This document shows positions 53,820-64,000 of a stretch of 64,000 nucleotides of DNA, in pieces; position 1 is the first letter of the stretch, and every line of letters starts with the position of its first letter. Below the pieces are notes generated by a model. The model ran no database searches and had not been told where the DNA came from. It saw only the letters and a list, made by a program, of their open reading frames with translations. Source of the stretch: Saxidomus purpurata. Lineage: Eukaryota; Mollusca; Bivalvia; Venerida; Veneridae. The DNA is taken from contig JAFMSR010000013.1 of assembly GCA_022818135.1 (NCBI GenBank), forward strand, positions 31,085,274 through 31,149,273. Reading direction: 5' to 3'. The position numbers and the translations under genes are program-made.

Positions 53820-56800
53820 GTAAGTTCGATTATAATTCTCAAGTATTGCAATGTACAAATTATTTTCATACCTGAATTATGTTGTATGAAGTCACAAACG
53901 TGACATTTAAACACTTATAACGCTTATATCCTGTTCTGCTCTTTTAAATCAATTCAAATGAACTCATGTTAACTTTTTCTTTGATTATTTTCCCGGCCGA
54001 CCATGGGACTTCTCCCTGGACGAACTTGCCAACACTCCTGACCGATGCATGTTGAAGAGAGACAGATGCAGATACAAGGGAATCTGGGTACCCGATCCTA
54101 GCTCTGTTTTGCGAATAGACCCTTTGGTTCTTTTACATGCCCGGTGTTAAGATTCGATACACGTGATACTTACCAGTTTATCTCTTTAAATAAATTAAAC
54201 TAATTTCGTGTCATACCGTGTTATATCATGTTTCGTTATGCCATTATCATTTTTTATCAAGTTATGTTATGCTATGTCCATGTCGGTATCATTTAATTAA
54301 TATGATAGCACAAAATTCCGACAAATGAAGAAGACAACGAAGAGGCAAAGAAGCTCACCTTTCACAGAGTCTTGTTGCAGATAAAGACGGACAAATTGTA
54401 CCGACAGAGGATCGTACATACAGCGGTGTTATGCTGGGCATTTGTAGGTTTGGTAAATAAATCATTTGATGTTTTCCTAATCTCAGCATCGGTTCTGTTT
54501 TTGTTGCAGTTTTAGAGTTCCTGTTGTCGAAAAAATTATACCGTGGACTGTTTTGGTACTAAATTATTCTAAATGTAAATAAACAAACTAAATTTTTGTG
54601 TTGTAAACTGTGTTTTGCTTAGTTTTTCTTGCCCACACATTTTTTTCAGGACTTTCACTTTTAAGCATTGCCAATTTTATCTGCCACATCCAAATACACC
54701 CCCTTCGCATTTTGTAAATTCTATATGTGATTATATACTGCAATAAAATGATACATTGTACTTACATTATTTAGGTGATGACTTTAACTTAACTTACAGT
54801 TCATTTAGGATAATGTGGCAGTGACATAGCAGACGAGCATGGTATATAGAGGATATTTGTTTGTTTTGAGTGGTTATGGAATATATGTCACCAAGAAGTG
54901 ATACAACTGTAATATGTTTATGAGCGCGAAGCGCGAGTTAAAATGTGAAAATTGTATCACTTTGAGTTGAGATACATGTATATGCCATATCCACTCAAAA
55001 CAAACAAATTTTCTTTTTATCTTATGCTAATTACAGTATTTTATATACCATGCTCGTCTGCTATGTCACTGCCACATTATCCTAAATTAGTTAGCATAAA
55101 ATAATATAGTGTAATTTTCTTGGATTTTGTAAAGATTAATCTTTGCTTGCACGCATTATCTACTTTCTCAAACAATGGATGATATATTTTGTGTACACAT
55201 ATATCTATTACATTAATTTAACCATAACCAAGTTATATTAAATGAACTTTATATGTAATTAGGGTTGGTCGGCTGGAATGAACGGACCTACATTTCCTGA
55301 CTTGAGACAGATTGTACAGGAAGATCTTGCTAAGTCGGCCTGGATGTTCACTGTTGGATCATTTGGGTATGTTTTTATTCTCTTCAAAAATAAATATCTT
55401 TTTCCCTTTTGGTTTTGAAAGTAGTTTTCACATTTGAGATTTTAACAGGCGTTAAATTCTAAATTTTGCAAGCGTGCATGCAACGCGAAATTGGTCAAAG
55501 TTTATCTGAAAATGGTCGTACAGATATCAGACTTTAGGTGACATCGGTATGTTGGAGCAGGAGGTTGCCTTATACAAAACTGCAAATCACTTTGAATTCG
55601 CAAGACAAAAGCTTGCAATTTTGGAATCCGAATCAATTCACGAAACTGTGAATTTGCGAAGAAACGATCCTGTATGTTTCAGCAAATCGTTCATTGCCGA
55701 AGAAATTTAAATAAGCGAAACAAGTGCTCTCGCAAAAAAGACACGAAAAAAGTGTTTGCAATTATTTCATGATTTACAGTAGATTAATCTATTTTAAGTC
55801 TCACTTCTATTTTTACGCTTTAGAGGCAATAAGAAATGTAAATAGCTGCTTTACATAGGTCATTTAGTGCTAGTTTCTAAAGTGGTTTCGTCCATCTGTC
55901 AGTCTGGACAGCGGCATTCATTGTTCAAAGGGGTACCCGCTGAAAATTTCCAGAATATATAGCGTAATAGAGTAGATCAAGATCAGACTGCATTAATTTG
56001 CTGGTTTGTCATGATCTGCACTGGTCGCAAAGACAGAATGCCGCCACTGAGCTAAAGATACAGTCAAACAACGATTGCCAAACATTGTCTGAAAATGATG
56101 TACATTTTCCTCTACACAGATACCTCTCAGGGTCCTTAATATGTGGAATTATGTATGATAAGTTGAACAAAGTTTTACTGTTGGCAGTATGTTCACTCGG
56201 ATCAGGTATATCTACTCTACTAACACCATACTGTTCAACACTGTCATGGATGTTGTTTATAAAATTCATCGGTGGCTTCTTCTTTGGAGGTCTTGATACC
56301 GGTAAGAATACATTTAATTGTCGTTCATTTGATCTTACTTCTTTCTTCTATTATTTCGAAATTTTATTTAACTTCCAACCCGATTTTTGTTTTAGATACA
56401 ACATCACACATAAATTTGGTTTCATATTAAAGCCACTTTGAAAACTATCGACTGTATTCATGCGTAGGTTTTCCTTTACAACCACTTTTTAAGATCTGTA
56501 TCGTCAACATCTCCAGAAGTTATATGTTTCGTCAAATATTACTGTTATGAATATATAGAATCAACTTCAGAAATGCTTGTCAGTGTTGAGATGTTGTTTT
56601 CTTTCTGCAACTTGGAAGCATCTCCTGCCTATGGTCAAAAGTATAATAAAAGAGTCTCAAGCTTGAAAGGAAAACATTTGGTTTCACCCAATAGCACAGC
56701 TTGGCATCAAAGAATTTCTTAAAATTAAAGAATATATGTAGTATATCTGTTGTTATATCACAGTTTTATACCACTTTCTCAATGTTGATACATCAGACAA

Positions 56801-58524
56801 ATCATTGTAGTAATATAAACATAAATCGAGTCATGGAGCCACTATGGCGCAGTGGTAGCGCGTTCGCCTCAGGATTGAAGGGCCCCGGATTCGATCCCTA
56901 CCATAGCCATGTCGGCAGTGTCCTTAGGCAAGACACAATTAATTCCACATTGCCTCTCTCTCTTCGAGGTTAATTCCACCTGGAATGAGTCTCGAGAGCG
57001 ATTAATATTAGTTGTAACAACTTGTTTCGCAATCGAGAATAAATAAATTAGTATAAACTAAACTACAGATCGAGTGCTGATGCATATTTACTATGTAAGA
57101 CTGTGCACAAATGGTGCTGCTTAATATGAGGAAGAGATAGGTGTGTAACATTGAGAACAAAACGAGGAGCTTGCTTATGGTGAAGGCAAGCTAATGGAAA
57201 CCTATCTTAAATCGTTAAATCCACTCAATGATCGGAGCTAATCTTAACAATAGGCGTAAACGGAACATGACAATTAAATGGTGGAAATGCACCTTCTTGA
57301 GCTAAGTAAAGATCTTAACATGATACATGCATACGATAAGACCGAGATAAACTAAAATCACAATTGATTTATATAATGTTATAGTTTATCCTCGTATTTA
57401 CAGGTGGTAATGCAGATATTATTCACGTCTGGGGGAGAGACGTAGATCCGTACATGCAAGCACTACATTTCGCCTTCAGTGTAGGCGCTTTATTGTCTCC
57501 ACTGGCAACCGAACCATTTCTTGCTGGAACGAAAACGATCTGTGATGAGAGAAGAATTACTTCCACAAATTCCTCTGTTTTGATATCTACAACTACTGAA
57601 CAAATTAGATTCAAAGTTATGAAATCAGTTGCAAATGACACTGGTTATATTACAACAGTGCTGAACAATTCGTCGAATATAATCAACTGTGTTGAACATT
57701 TAGAGGACACACGTGTCCACTATGCATTCCTGATAGCGGCTGTATTCATGGTAACGTCAGCATTCGGATTTATTTATCTTTTCATATTGTTGAGACGAAA
57801 TAAACAAGATATTGAAATATGCAAGATTGAAAATGACCCAAAAAGTACGCCTGAAAGAAGAAAGGAAATGACAACTGTTGTAAAAGTAGTTGTGTTAGTG
57901 TTGTTGGCGATGATGATAGGTGCATATTGTATTGCTGAAGACAGTTTTGCTGGATTTTTAATGACATTTTCCCTAGATTATTTGGAATGGAATAAGTCGT
58001 TAGGGTCGTTTGCTACAGCTGTGTTTTGGTTTTCGTTTGGAGTTGGGCGTTTCGCTGGAATCTTCATTGTTGCTTGCTGCAAGAACTCGACATTGCTGAC
58101 GTCCTATTTACTTATGCTAGGTTTTAGTTATTTAGGGTTCTTAGTTACAACACTTTTCAGATATAATCCGTTAATTTGGGTTTTCACTGCCATACTTGGT
58201 TTTTCTATGTCCGTGATATTTCCTGCAATTTTTAGTTGGACATCTGAGCACATTATTCATGTTTCTGGTAAAATTTCTGCACTTTTTCTTACTTCCTCTT
58301 GCGCAGCAGGAATGGCATTTCCACTGTTGATTGGTAATTTGATGGAGTATTATCATCCAATGTGGTACGTTTATATTCTTGTCATCATGACTTTCTCGTG
58401 TATTTTTTTGTACTTCTTCGTCAGAATCATTGACATATGCTGTTTAAAGAAACGTACTCAAAACAATGATGCAAATGACAAAGATGCCACGGAGGAAACA
58501 GAAATGACACTGATGCGGCATTAA
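53715..58524 (+). CDS. MFSD4B-like: MFSD4 / sodium-dependent glucose transporter 1-like major facilitator
   Basis: Exons 53715-53819, 54309-54443, 55263-55366, 56120-56301 and 57404-58524 join in phases 0,0,2,1 into 1647 nt, 548 residues. Twelve membrane helices are placed at about 70-88, 106-126, 133-152, 157-181, 193-214, 282-304, 333-360, 375-400, 404-427, 431-454, 464-488 and 494-518. The N-terminus (1-68) and the acidic tail (519-548) are cytoplasmic. Family signs are the helix 1 end GMNGPTFPDL, the helix 4 end GGLDTGGNADIIHVWG and the helix 5 motif YMQALHFAFSVGALLSPLA. The large loop between helices 5 and 6 (215-281) carries N-glycosylation sequons at 231, 253, 263 and 264 and two cysteines (222, 271). 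Known members are about 515 residues; this one is slightly longer at the N-terminus. MFSD4B was described as a sodium-glucose transporter in kidney; substrate here is inference, and MFSD4A is an equally close paralogue. Confidence 0.9.
53990..54150 (+). repeat. interspersed repeat in intron 1 of the transporter gene
   Basis: GC-richer segment with ggacgaacttgccaacactc and accctttggttcttttacat, then gcccggtg. The last phrase is common in bivalve interspersed repeats. Its boundaries are approximate. Confidence 0.4.
54309..54443 (+). CDS. MFSD4B-like: MFSD4-like gene, exon 2
   Basis: 135 nt, phase 0-0, acceptor tatgatag and donor TTT/gtaggt. It encodes a charged cytoplasmic stretch followed by the first half of helix 1 (RIVHTAVLCWAF). 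Confidence 0.83.
54804..55086. mobile_element. fold-back MITE in intron 2 of the transporter gene
   Basis: The 5' arm TTTAGGATAATGTGGCAGTG, continuing through acatagcagacgagcatggt, is reproduced in reverse complement at the 3' end, and inner parts (tttgtttgttttgagtgg / ccactcaaaacaaacaaa; aagtgatac / gtatcactt) also pair. Nearly the whole 283 bp can fold into one hairpin. A small palindrome gcgcgaagcgcg is near the tip. No coding capacity. Confidence 0.9.
55263..55366 (+). CDS. MFSD4B-like: MFSD4-like gene, exon 3
   Basis: 104 nt, acceptor gtaattag, donor TTTGG/gtatgt. It encodes GWSAGMNGPTFPDLRQIVQE, the end of helix 1 and first loop, then the start of helix 2. Confidence 0.9.
56120..56301 (+). 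CDS. MFSD4B-like: MFSD4-like gene, exon 4
   Basis: 182 nt, acceptor cctctacacag, donor ACCG/gtaaga. It encodes the rest of helix 2, helix 3 and helix 4, including the glycine-rich FIGGFFFGGLDTG turn. The donor keeps a 1-base phase matched by exon 5. Confidence 0.9.
56835..57062 (+). repeat. tRNA-derived SINE in intron 4 of the transporter gene
   Basis: Head: tggcgcagtggtagcgcgtt (box A) and ggattcgatccctacc (box B). Body: gtccttaggcaagacacaat and gcctctctctcttcgagg. Tail: gagtctcgagagcg, tttcgcaatcgag and aaattagtataaactaaac. atcgagt flanks it on both sides (56825 and 57069), a plausible 7-bp target duplication. Confidence 0.8.
57404..58524 (+). CDS. MFSD4B-like: MFSD4-like gene, exon 5 (last, long)
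   Basis: 1121 nt, acceptor cgtatttacag. It encodes residues 176-548, helices 5-12, the glycosylated loop and the C-terminal tail ending TEETEMTLMRH, then TAA. A single long 3' exon carries two thirds of the protein. Confidence 0.93.
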
Positions 58525-58697
58525 TTATTAGCAAATTATTGTATCACTATTCAGATATTTCAGGGTCATTGGGCAGCACCATAAGTCGTCATTTATGAGT
58601 AAAATTTGAGTTTGTGAAACATTGCTGTGAGTTCTCGTCTTCAGAATTTCTAAGTGAAAGACTAATGTTCTGTGAAGGATTACTTTCCAGAGCTTGA

Positions 58698-58703
58698 AAT
58701 AAA
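58698..58703 (+). promoter_or_regulatory. poly(A) signal of the MFSD4-like gene
   Basis: AATAAA lies 174 bases after the stop codon; a second AATAAA follows about 25 bases later. This is the expected position for a short 3' UTR. Confidence 0.5.
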
Positions 58704-58799
58704 ATTTAACAAATCGATTTTGTAGCAAATAAATATTGAACTGATGAAGTTTTGTTTATGTAAACGAATTGATCTAATTTTTTTTGTTTTAGCTATCCT

Positions 58800-59513
58800 G
58801 AGCACGAAGTCCTCAACGTTGAGCTCTAATGATCGCCAGATGTCCGTCGTATGTTTGTTGTCTGTCTGTCTGTCCACACTTACCTTGCGTGCACTCTAGA
58901 TGCCACGTCATCGTGAAAATTGTTCAACATGTTTGTCTTGACTATCTTAAGGCCCAGTTCGAAACTGGGTCACGTTGGATTAAAAACTAGTTGACCAGGT
59001 CAAATTAAAGAGAAACAAGCCATTTTTATACTCAATTATCCTAAAATCAGTTGTCAGAATATATGTTTTGATGAACTCTAGGTGAGGTTCGCAACTTGGT
59101 CACGTGATGTCCAAAACTAGACCTCTTAAATCATAGAAAAACCTTATGAACACTCTAAAAGCCACTTCTTATACCAAATTATCTTGAAAATTAGGACACT
59201 AGTTCAAATCATACAAATGTCTCTATATGTCGCGTATTGAAAGCCAGTCATCTTGTTGAACTGTAGGTCACGGTCGATACAGGATAACATGTGGTCAGTA
59301 TTAGGTTACCAGGTACGTTGATCTTGACCACTTCACCTACTTATTTGTTTTTGAAGCTACAGTAATGAAATTTGGTCAATGTGAACAGTTTTGCAAGAAT
59401 ATTTCAAATCTGTCCTCGGCTGACTTTGATCATGACCTTTTGGCCTACTTTCTGGTTTCTTATGTTTTTTAGTACTCATGTGACCGATATTGGCCCAGCA
59501 TGGCCCTCTTGTT
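58800..59513 (-). mobile_element. AACAAGAG-type element, minus strand
   Basis: Read on the minus strand it begins AACAAGAGGGCCATGCTGGG at 59513, a variant of the start at 23842. It contains two to three decayed units with ggtcaagatcaacgtacc or 'gacctggtcaactagttttt' type text, and ends with ggacagacagacagacaaca, acgacggacatctggcgatc and attagagctca, matching the 24950-24990 end. Confidence 0.7.
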
Positions 59514-61056
59514 AAACAATATAGTCCTAACGTATTACGCCACAGTTGCCGGTGATACAAATTCTTCGAAGAACGTTATCATAGTATCTGTTTTAGTCCT
59601 CCATACCCCTTTCTTGTTGATTGAATTCGTATAGCAATTATTAATTATCACTACCGTAAAGTTAGATACATGAACATGTTTTTGGTAGAGAATTAGTATT
59701 CAATGATAATTAAAGTAGGTATGCATATAAACAAAGTCGATATATATGACTTGATACTTAGTAATAACTTATAAAGCATGCACATTAAATGAGAGAAGGA
59801 GTAATGAACTTTTCTTGAACCCAAAGGTAATAAAGACACATATTACACCACCATTATGATTACCGCCTAATTTTACCATCAAGTTAACGAGCATATAATC
59901 TCTGTACATCGTATTACTAACGTCTGCCTATATAGTTCAAGGATGCAACGAGTTAATAATACATACAAAACAGATGCTTTATTGCAATAAACTCGAACAA
60001 TATTTTCAGATTGCAAAATACGCACGTAATGCAAATTTTAAATTACAACTATTCTAATTAATCAACAATTAAAAGATAGAACTGATTACAAGACAGAGCT
60101 TCTATACATTATCTTTAAATTTGAACTGTCCGTATATCCCTCGTATCAAGTGTCTCATGATGGAAACTTTTTCTTGCATACCGTCTTGCACTTTAAAGTA
60201 GATTTCTAAATGCAAACTTATCAAAATGATGAATTATCATGAAAAACAAACGATTTTCGAAGATATGTTTGGGAAATTGACGTCACAATGTTTATAACGT
60301 TACGTCATAAGTGATTCACGAGAGTCGTCTGGCATAGGAGGGGTGCCAGACCGGTTTTTCCGGCATGGGCAAAATCACCGGAAATGCCGATCCGATATGC
60401 AAGAAAATTATAACCGTATTGCAGGATAGGGATCCATCAGTCCTATCAACCGTCCGAAACATTTCGTGTATGCCTCATAACTCTTAAACCCCATGGAAAG
60501 ACTTTCGTGAAACTTTGTTCAAATGTTTATTTCATCAGGATGGTGTGCAACCCTTATTATCCTTACCGTTCCGGCTCAAGGTCAATTCACACAGAGGAGT
60601 CATTGGTTTTTCGTGTCAACTCCTTAACTTCTAAAACCTTTGGAGGATTTTTACGTAGGTCACTCTAAGGGATCAAAGGTCATCCTCTCGGCTGGGGTTA
60701 TTACTGTCTTTCAGACTGCCTTGTTCTTATAAACTTATCTTATGGAGGAAAAGAACTTAAGTATTCCTTTGAGCTCAGCGAAGGACTAGAAACTACGCTC
60801 TGTGTTTTTAATTATAGGTCAAAGACAATATCAAATAGAGTTGATATACTAAGTGTATAACATAGTACGGATGTGTACTTATATAATACAGCTATCTTAA
60901 CAGTGGCGTTTCTAAGAACATTGACATGAAGTAATTATCCAATGAGAACTACGAAGGGAAGTGCGTAACTCCAGTGTTGATCTTTGAATAATTCAGGATC
61001 TTTAAACAGAGCCAATGATATACATAGTTTAAACATTTATAGACGAATTGTATGTA
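59514..61056. other. no gene seen
   Basis: GC-richer pieces near 60320-60400 (gtgccagaccggtttttccg) and 60580-60720 look repeat-derived. No coding sequence was recognised. Confidence 0.35.
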
Positions 61057-61240
61057 CAGTAAAATCTGTATATAACGAACTATTTGGGACCATTTAAATG
61101 TGTTCCTTATATCCGGAGTATCTTAAATCCATATTGCTTTTTCATATGAAATAAAGAAGTAAATGATTTGGCCCCATACAAAGTGTTCATTATATCATGA
61201 TTTTCAGTTTATCCGGAGTCGTTATATACGGAGTTTACTG
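61057..61240. mobile_element. pogo/Tigger-like MITE with TA target duplication
   Basis: Starts CAGTAAAATCTGTATATAAC and ends GTTATATACGGAGTTTACTG. The two ends are inverted repeats of about 23 bp with two or three mismatches, and TA sits on both sides (61055-61056 and 61241-61242). At 184 bp it has no coding capacity. CAGT ends and TA duplication are those of the pogo/Tigger group. Confidence 0.9.
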
Positions 61241-63692
61241 TACTTTTACTGATTTTGGGTTTAATGTAGGCAGCATAGTCCGCAACATTATGAACAGGGA
61301 CTTTGGTAAAACGCCTAACAAACATTTTCAATTTGATGGTCTTAACTATAATTACTGATATTTACAATATAGTAGTTTTAACGTATGAATAATTTGAGAT
61401 TTATGTAAGTACTGCAAATGCTAAAAGTAACACCACTACTGTAGAATTTGCTAACATCAGTGATTAAGTTGTTAATGCGATATATTTTCGAAAAAAAGAG
61501 AAAGGGTACGAATCCCAAATCATAAAATAAAAAGGGTGTTTTCAAGTAAGTAACCGAGTGCAATACGTACGTGTCTACCAATAATGAAATATGATTGCTG
61601 ATTCTCTCAAAAAGTTTTGATTTAACGATTAGTATAACATAAAAAACTTACTTATTATTGCACTGTACTGTGTTCACCCCAGGTGTTAAGATACATTAAA
61701 ATTAGCTAATGTCTGCAAAACTTAAGAACGTCAATTTTCAATATTTTGATTTCTAATCGACTTCTGTTTTATGTGTTGCTACCATTATCACTTGAACGTG
61801 GATCTGAGTAGATGGGCAGGTTTAACTGGATCCAATATTCAAAGCCAAGCCGTTGATTTTTCGCATAGCACGGCAAAATTTGAAACTGTGGTATTTTCCA
61901 TTGATTAATAACGATTTTGTGAACCTTTGATATCTAAGCTCATAGCATAAAACTGTCTGTAGGAAATTGTGCTAATCATCATGAAAATAACAATGCGTTT
62001 TTATGTTATACATAATAATTAGACACCTAGCTGATAATCGATGCAATCTACCTCAGATTAAAACATTATCGTCTGCAACATACTGTTGCATATTTAACGC
62101 TTGTATATATCATTTATCATTACAGTGTTCCTCTCTGGGAATATCTTACACCTACTATTCACTGTGAAGCTTGTTCTACTACTTTAGATATTGCTTAGCA
62201 ATATCGTTGCAGTCGCAGTCAGAGGTTACAAAAAATCTGTATTTTTATTCAAATGGCTTCTTTATCTTTCAATTTGGATAAGTTCCTAGGTCGTAAATGA
62301 GGTTCAATTATTGAATAGGAAACAGTCCATATACCAGCACACTGGTCATGATCTTCATTGGCCGCCAACAGGTTGAAGGTTTAGGGTTTTATATTCTAGC
62401 ACTAAAGGAGGCGTATGCAGTCTATATTTATCCTTTTGTAGGATAAAGTTAATCCAAAGGAAATCTATTTATATTACTATGTCAAAATGTCTTTAATAGA
62501 ACGAATATTATGAAAATATTTCACTAATTCATAAGTTAGCATAAACTAAAGAGTACGTTTGTATTTATCACCTTATTGAGCATTTTAATATCAATTAACG
62601 TGTTATTACAATGTTTTAAGTCCCATGATCGGACATAAGTGAGCATTTACTGATAAAACAGCATTCTATTTACTCTGAAATTCCATTTGTACTTGTGTAG
62701 TCATTTCTTTCTTCACAGTAAAAAGTACTTTCTTAAATGTTCTGTTTGTTTTTCAATATGATTGAAAACATAATGCCTTGTATTTAAGAAATATACTATT
62801 AATTAGATGTAAAACGCAATATTTATAATGTTTAAAAGTAATCACCAATCTGACCAACCAGAGACGGAGCTGAACGGGGTTGGAAGCTTATACTTGTTAT
62901 CCGACACTTTATTAAGATAACTTGTTCAAAAGACGATTTTGTTGTGTATGCGTGGACTTCAAGGAGGGCTAATATTTTCAGTAATAGACATCTTTAGTGA
63001 CATGGACATTGGCTAGAATATTGGTATTTGATCACTTCGTTAAATTTTATCGTAAAAAACCTTACAGGTATGAATACTGTTAAGTACCGGGTGTTCCCCC
63101 TTCTTTCTAATTATTGTTTGTATACAGACTGATCCTCAAATAAGGATAGTCTTTCAAGATGTGAAATAGTGCAAATTATGATAAAAATATCTGTATAAAA
63201 GTGATTTTATAATGAAATAATAGAAACTAGATTTGCAGGTCTCTCAACAGAAGCAAAACAAGGTAAGTCGATATATTACTCGTTTTTGCATATGATACAA
63301 ATGCAGATAATTTGTTACTCGTTATTGTATTTCTATATTACGTTATAAATTTTGATTACACGTTTTAATATTGATATACATAATCTCTTGTGTTCGATAA
63401 ATCTATTTCGCGATGTCTATTGTAAGTGTTTTTATAGTTATCAAATATTTTGATATTCTTTCTGCATTTTTTATTCACATACTTTGTTTATTGCTCAAAT
63501 AAGAATATCAAATCAATATAGAATAACAATTATTATAATGCATTTTACAACAAGAATGTCGAACACAATAGGAATAAGGACACATTCTAAAACAGTGATG
63601 GCATTTTAAAAACATGTATGAATGACAAAACAATGAATACCTATTACAACAATACAAAATTGACAATTCTTACTATTTTTACCATGTGAATA
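61241..63692. other. no gene seen
   Basis: AT-rich, with no supported feature in 2.4 kb. Confidence 0.4.
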
Positions 63693-64000
63693 CGAGGGGT
63701 GTTCAAAGGCCAACATCTCGCTTTTAACCACGATTTGCACGAAACAGGTACATGTATCGCATAGAGGGTTGTGTAAGCTCTCCATTGATAAAATACATGT
63801 TTAAATCCGTTCAGTGTAGTTTCACAATAGCTCGATTAACACGGTCTACTCGTGTACACTAAAGCTAAAATGGTTGGGAAAAGGTCTCCATTCACTGACC
63901 AAATACGGTCCTATACCAAGAACCGCTGTATTCTTGGTATACAGGCTAAAAACATATTTAATGAAATATGTCGCATTTATGGGAACAATGAACTTTCTTT
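63693..64000 (+). mobile_element. mariner element, 5' end (continues past the window)
   Basis: Preceded by TA at 63691-63692, the element begins CGAGGGGTGTTCAAAGGCCA, the form of many mariner terminal repeats. A 5' leader of about 177 bp precedes the transposase start codon. Confidence 0.75.
63870..64000 (+). CDS. mariner transposase, N-terminal part, cut by the window edge
   Basis: ATG at 63870 opens a frame of 43 codons without stop to the last base. Residues 11-30 read QIRSYTKNRCILGIQAKNIF and are followed by NEICRIYGNNELS, the first helix-turn-helix of mariner transposases (IRSYIKTR...L...AKDIF.ELC.IYG.NE.S pattern). The full protein would be about 340-350 residues; catalytic residues lie outside. 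Whether the rest is intact cannot be seen. It is a separate copy from the pseudogene at 7640, which has lost this part. Confidence 0.85.
   Translation, partial: MVGKRSPFTDQIRSYTKNRCILGIQAKNIFNEICRIYGNNELS

Noticed and set aside
56701..56973. 90-codon open frame over the SINE head
   Set aside because: It is a translation of the tRNA-derived repeat.

Overview
The window looks like nuclear DNA of a marine bivalve mollusc, possibly a venerid-type clam. The sequence is AT-rich and the coding exons are short, separated by long introns with GT..AG borders. It is full of interspersed repeats whose wording is typical of bivalve genomes: 'gaccttgacctttgaggtaggga' type tandem units, 'aacaagagggccatgatggcc' element starts and tRNA-headed SINEs. 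The species assignment is inference; the eukaryotic gene structure is read directly.

Two protein genes could be assembled exon by exon, and both close perfectly in frame. The first is on the minus strand, from the ATG at 50490 to the stop at 14419. It has 22 coding exons and predicts a 608-residue, mostly coiled-coil protein with a disordered Ser/Thr/Pro linker and a disordered C-terminal tail. I suspect, weakly, kinship with the uncharacterised C10orf67 (DUF4709) family; no function is claimed. The second is on the plus strand, from 53715 to 58524. It has five coding exons and predicts a 548-residue, 12-helix major facilitator transporter of the MFSD4 / sodium-dependent glucose transporter 1 type. 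The two genes are head to head, with start codons about 3.2 kb apart.

Layout. 1-14400: no cellular gene seen. This part holds mobile-element debris, including a 2.7 kb element with a 16-unit, higher-order tandem array (1890-4581), a mariner transposase pseudogene (7640-8112), two LINE reverse-transcriptase fragments (8566-8850 and 9195-9975) and SINE pieces. 14419-50490: the coiled-coil gene, with array-type elements in its introns at 23842, 31688, 43455 and 45242 and a G/T homopolymer block at 38434-38694 that may be an assembly artefact. 50491-53714: intergenic space with tRNA-like remnants and a duplicated repeat split by another element. 53715-58524: the transporter gene, with a 283 bp fold-back MITE in intron 2 and a tRNA-derived SINE in intron 4. 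58525-64000: one more array-type element, a complete-looking pogo/Tigger-like MITE with TA duplication (61057-61240), and the 5' end of a mariner element whose transposase frame is open to the edge of the window (63693-64000).

The most interesting structure is shared by the array-bearing elements. Several unrelated tandem-unit families start with the same AACAAGAG(C/G) terminus and mostly end in GGACGGACGGA-rich tracts, some followed by a GGGGGCATAA-type hairpin. This suggests one mobilisation system, probably the pearl/HINE (Helentron-derived) type known from bivalves, carrying different satellite cargo.
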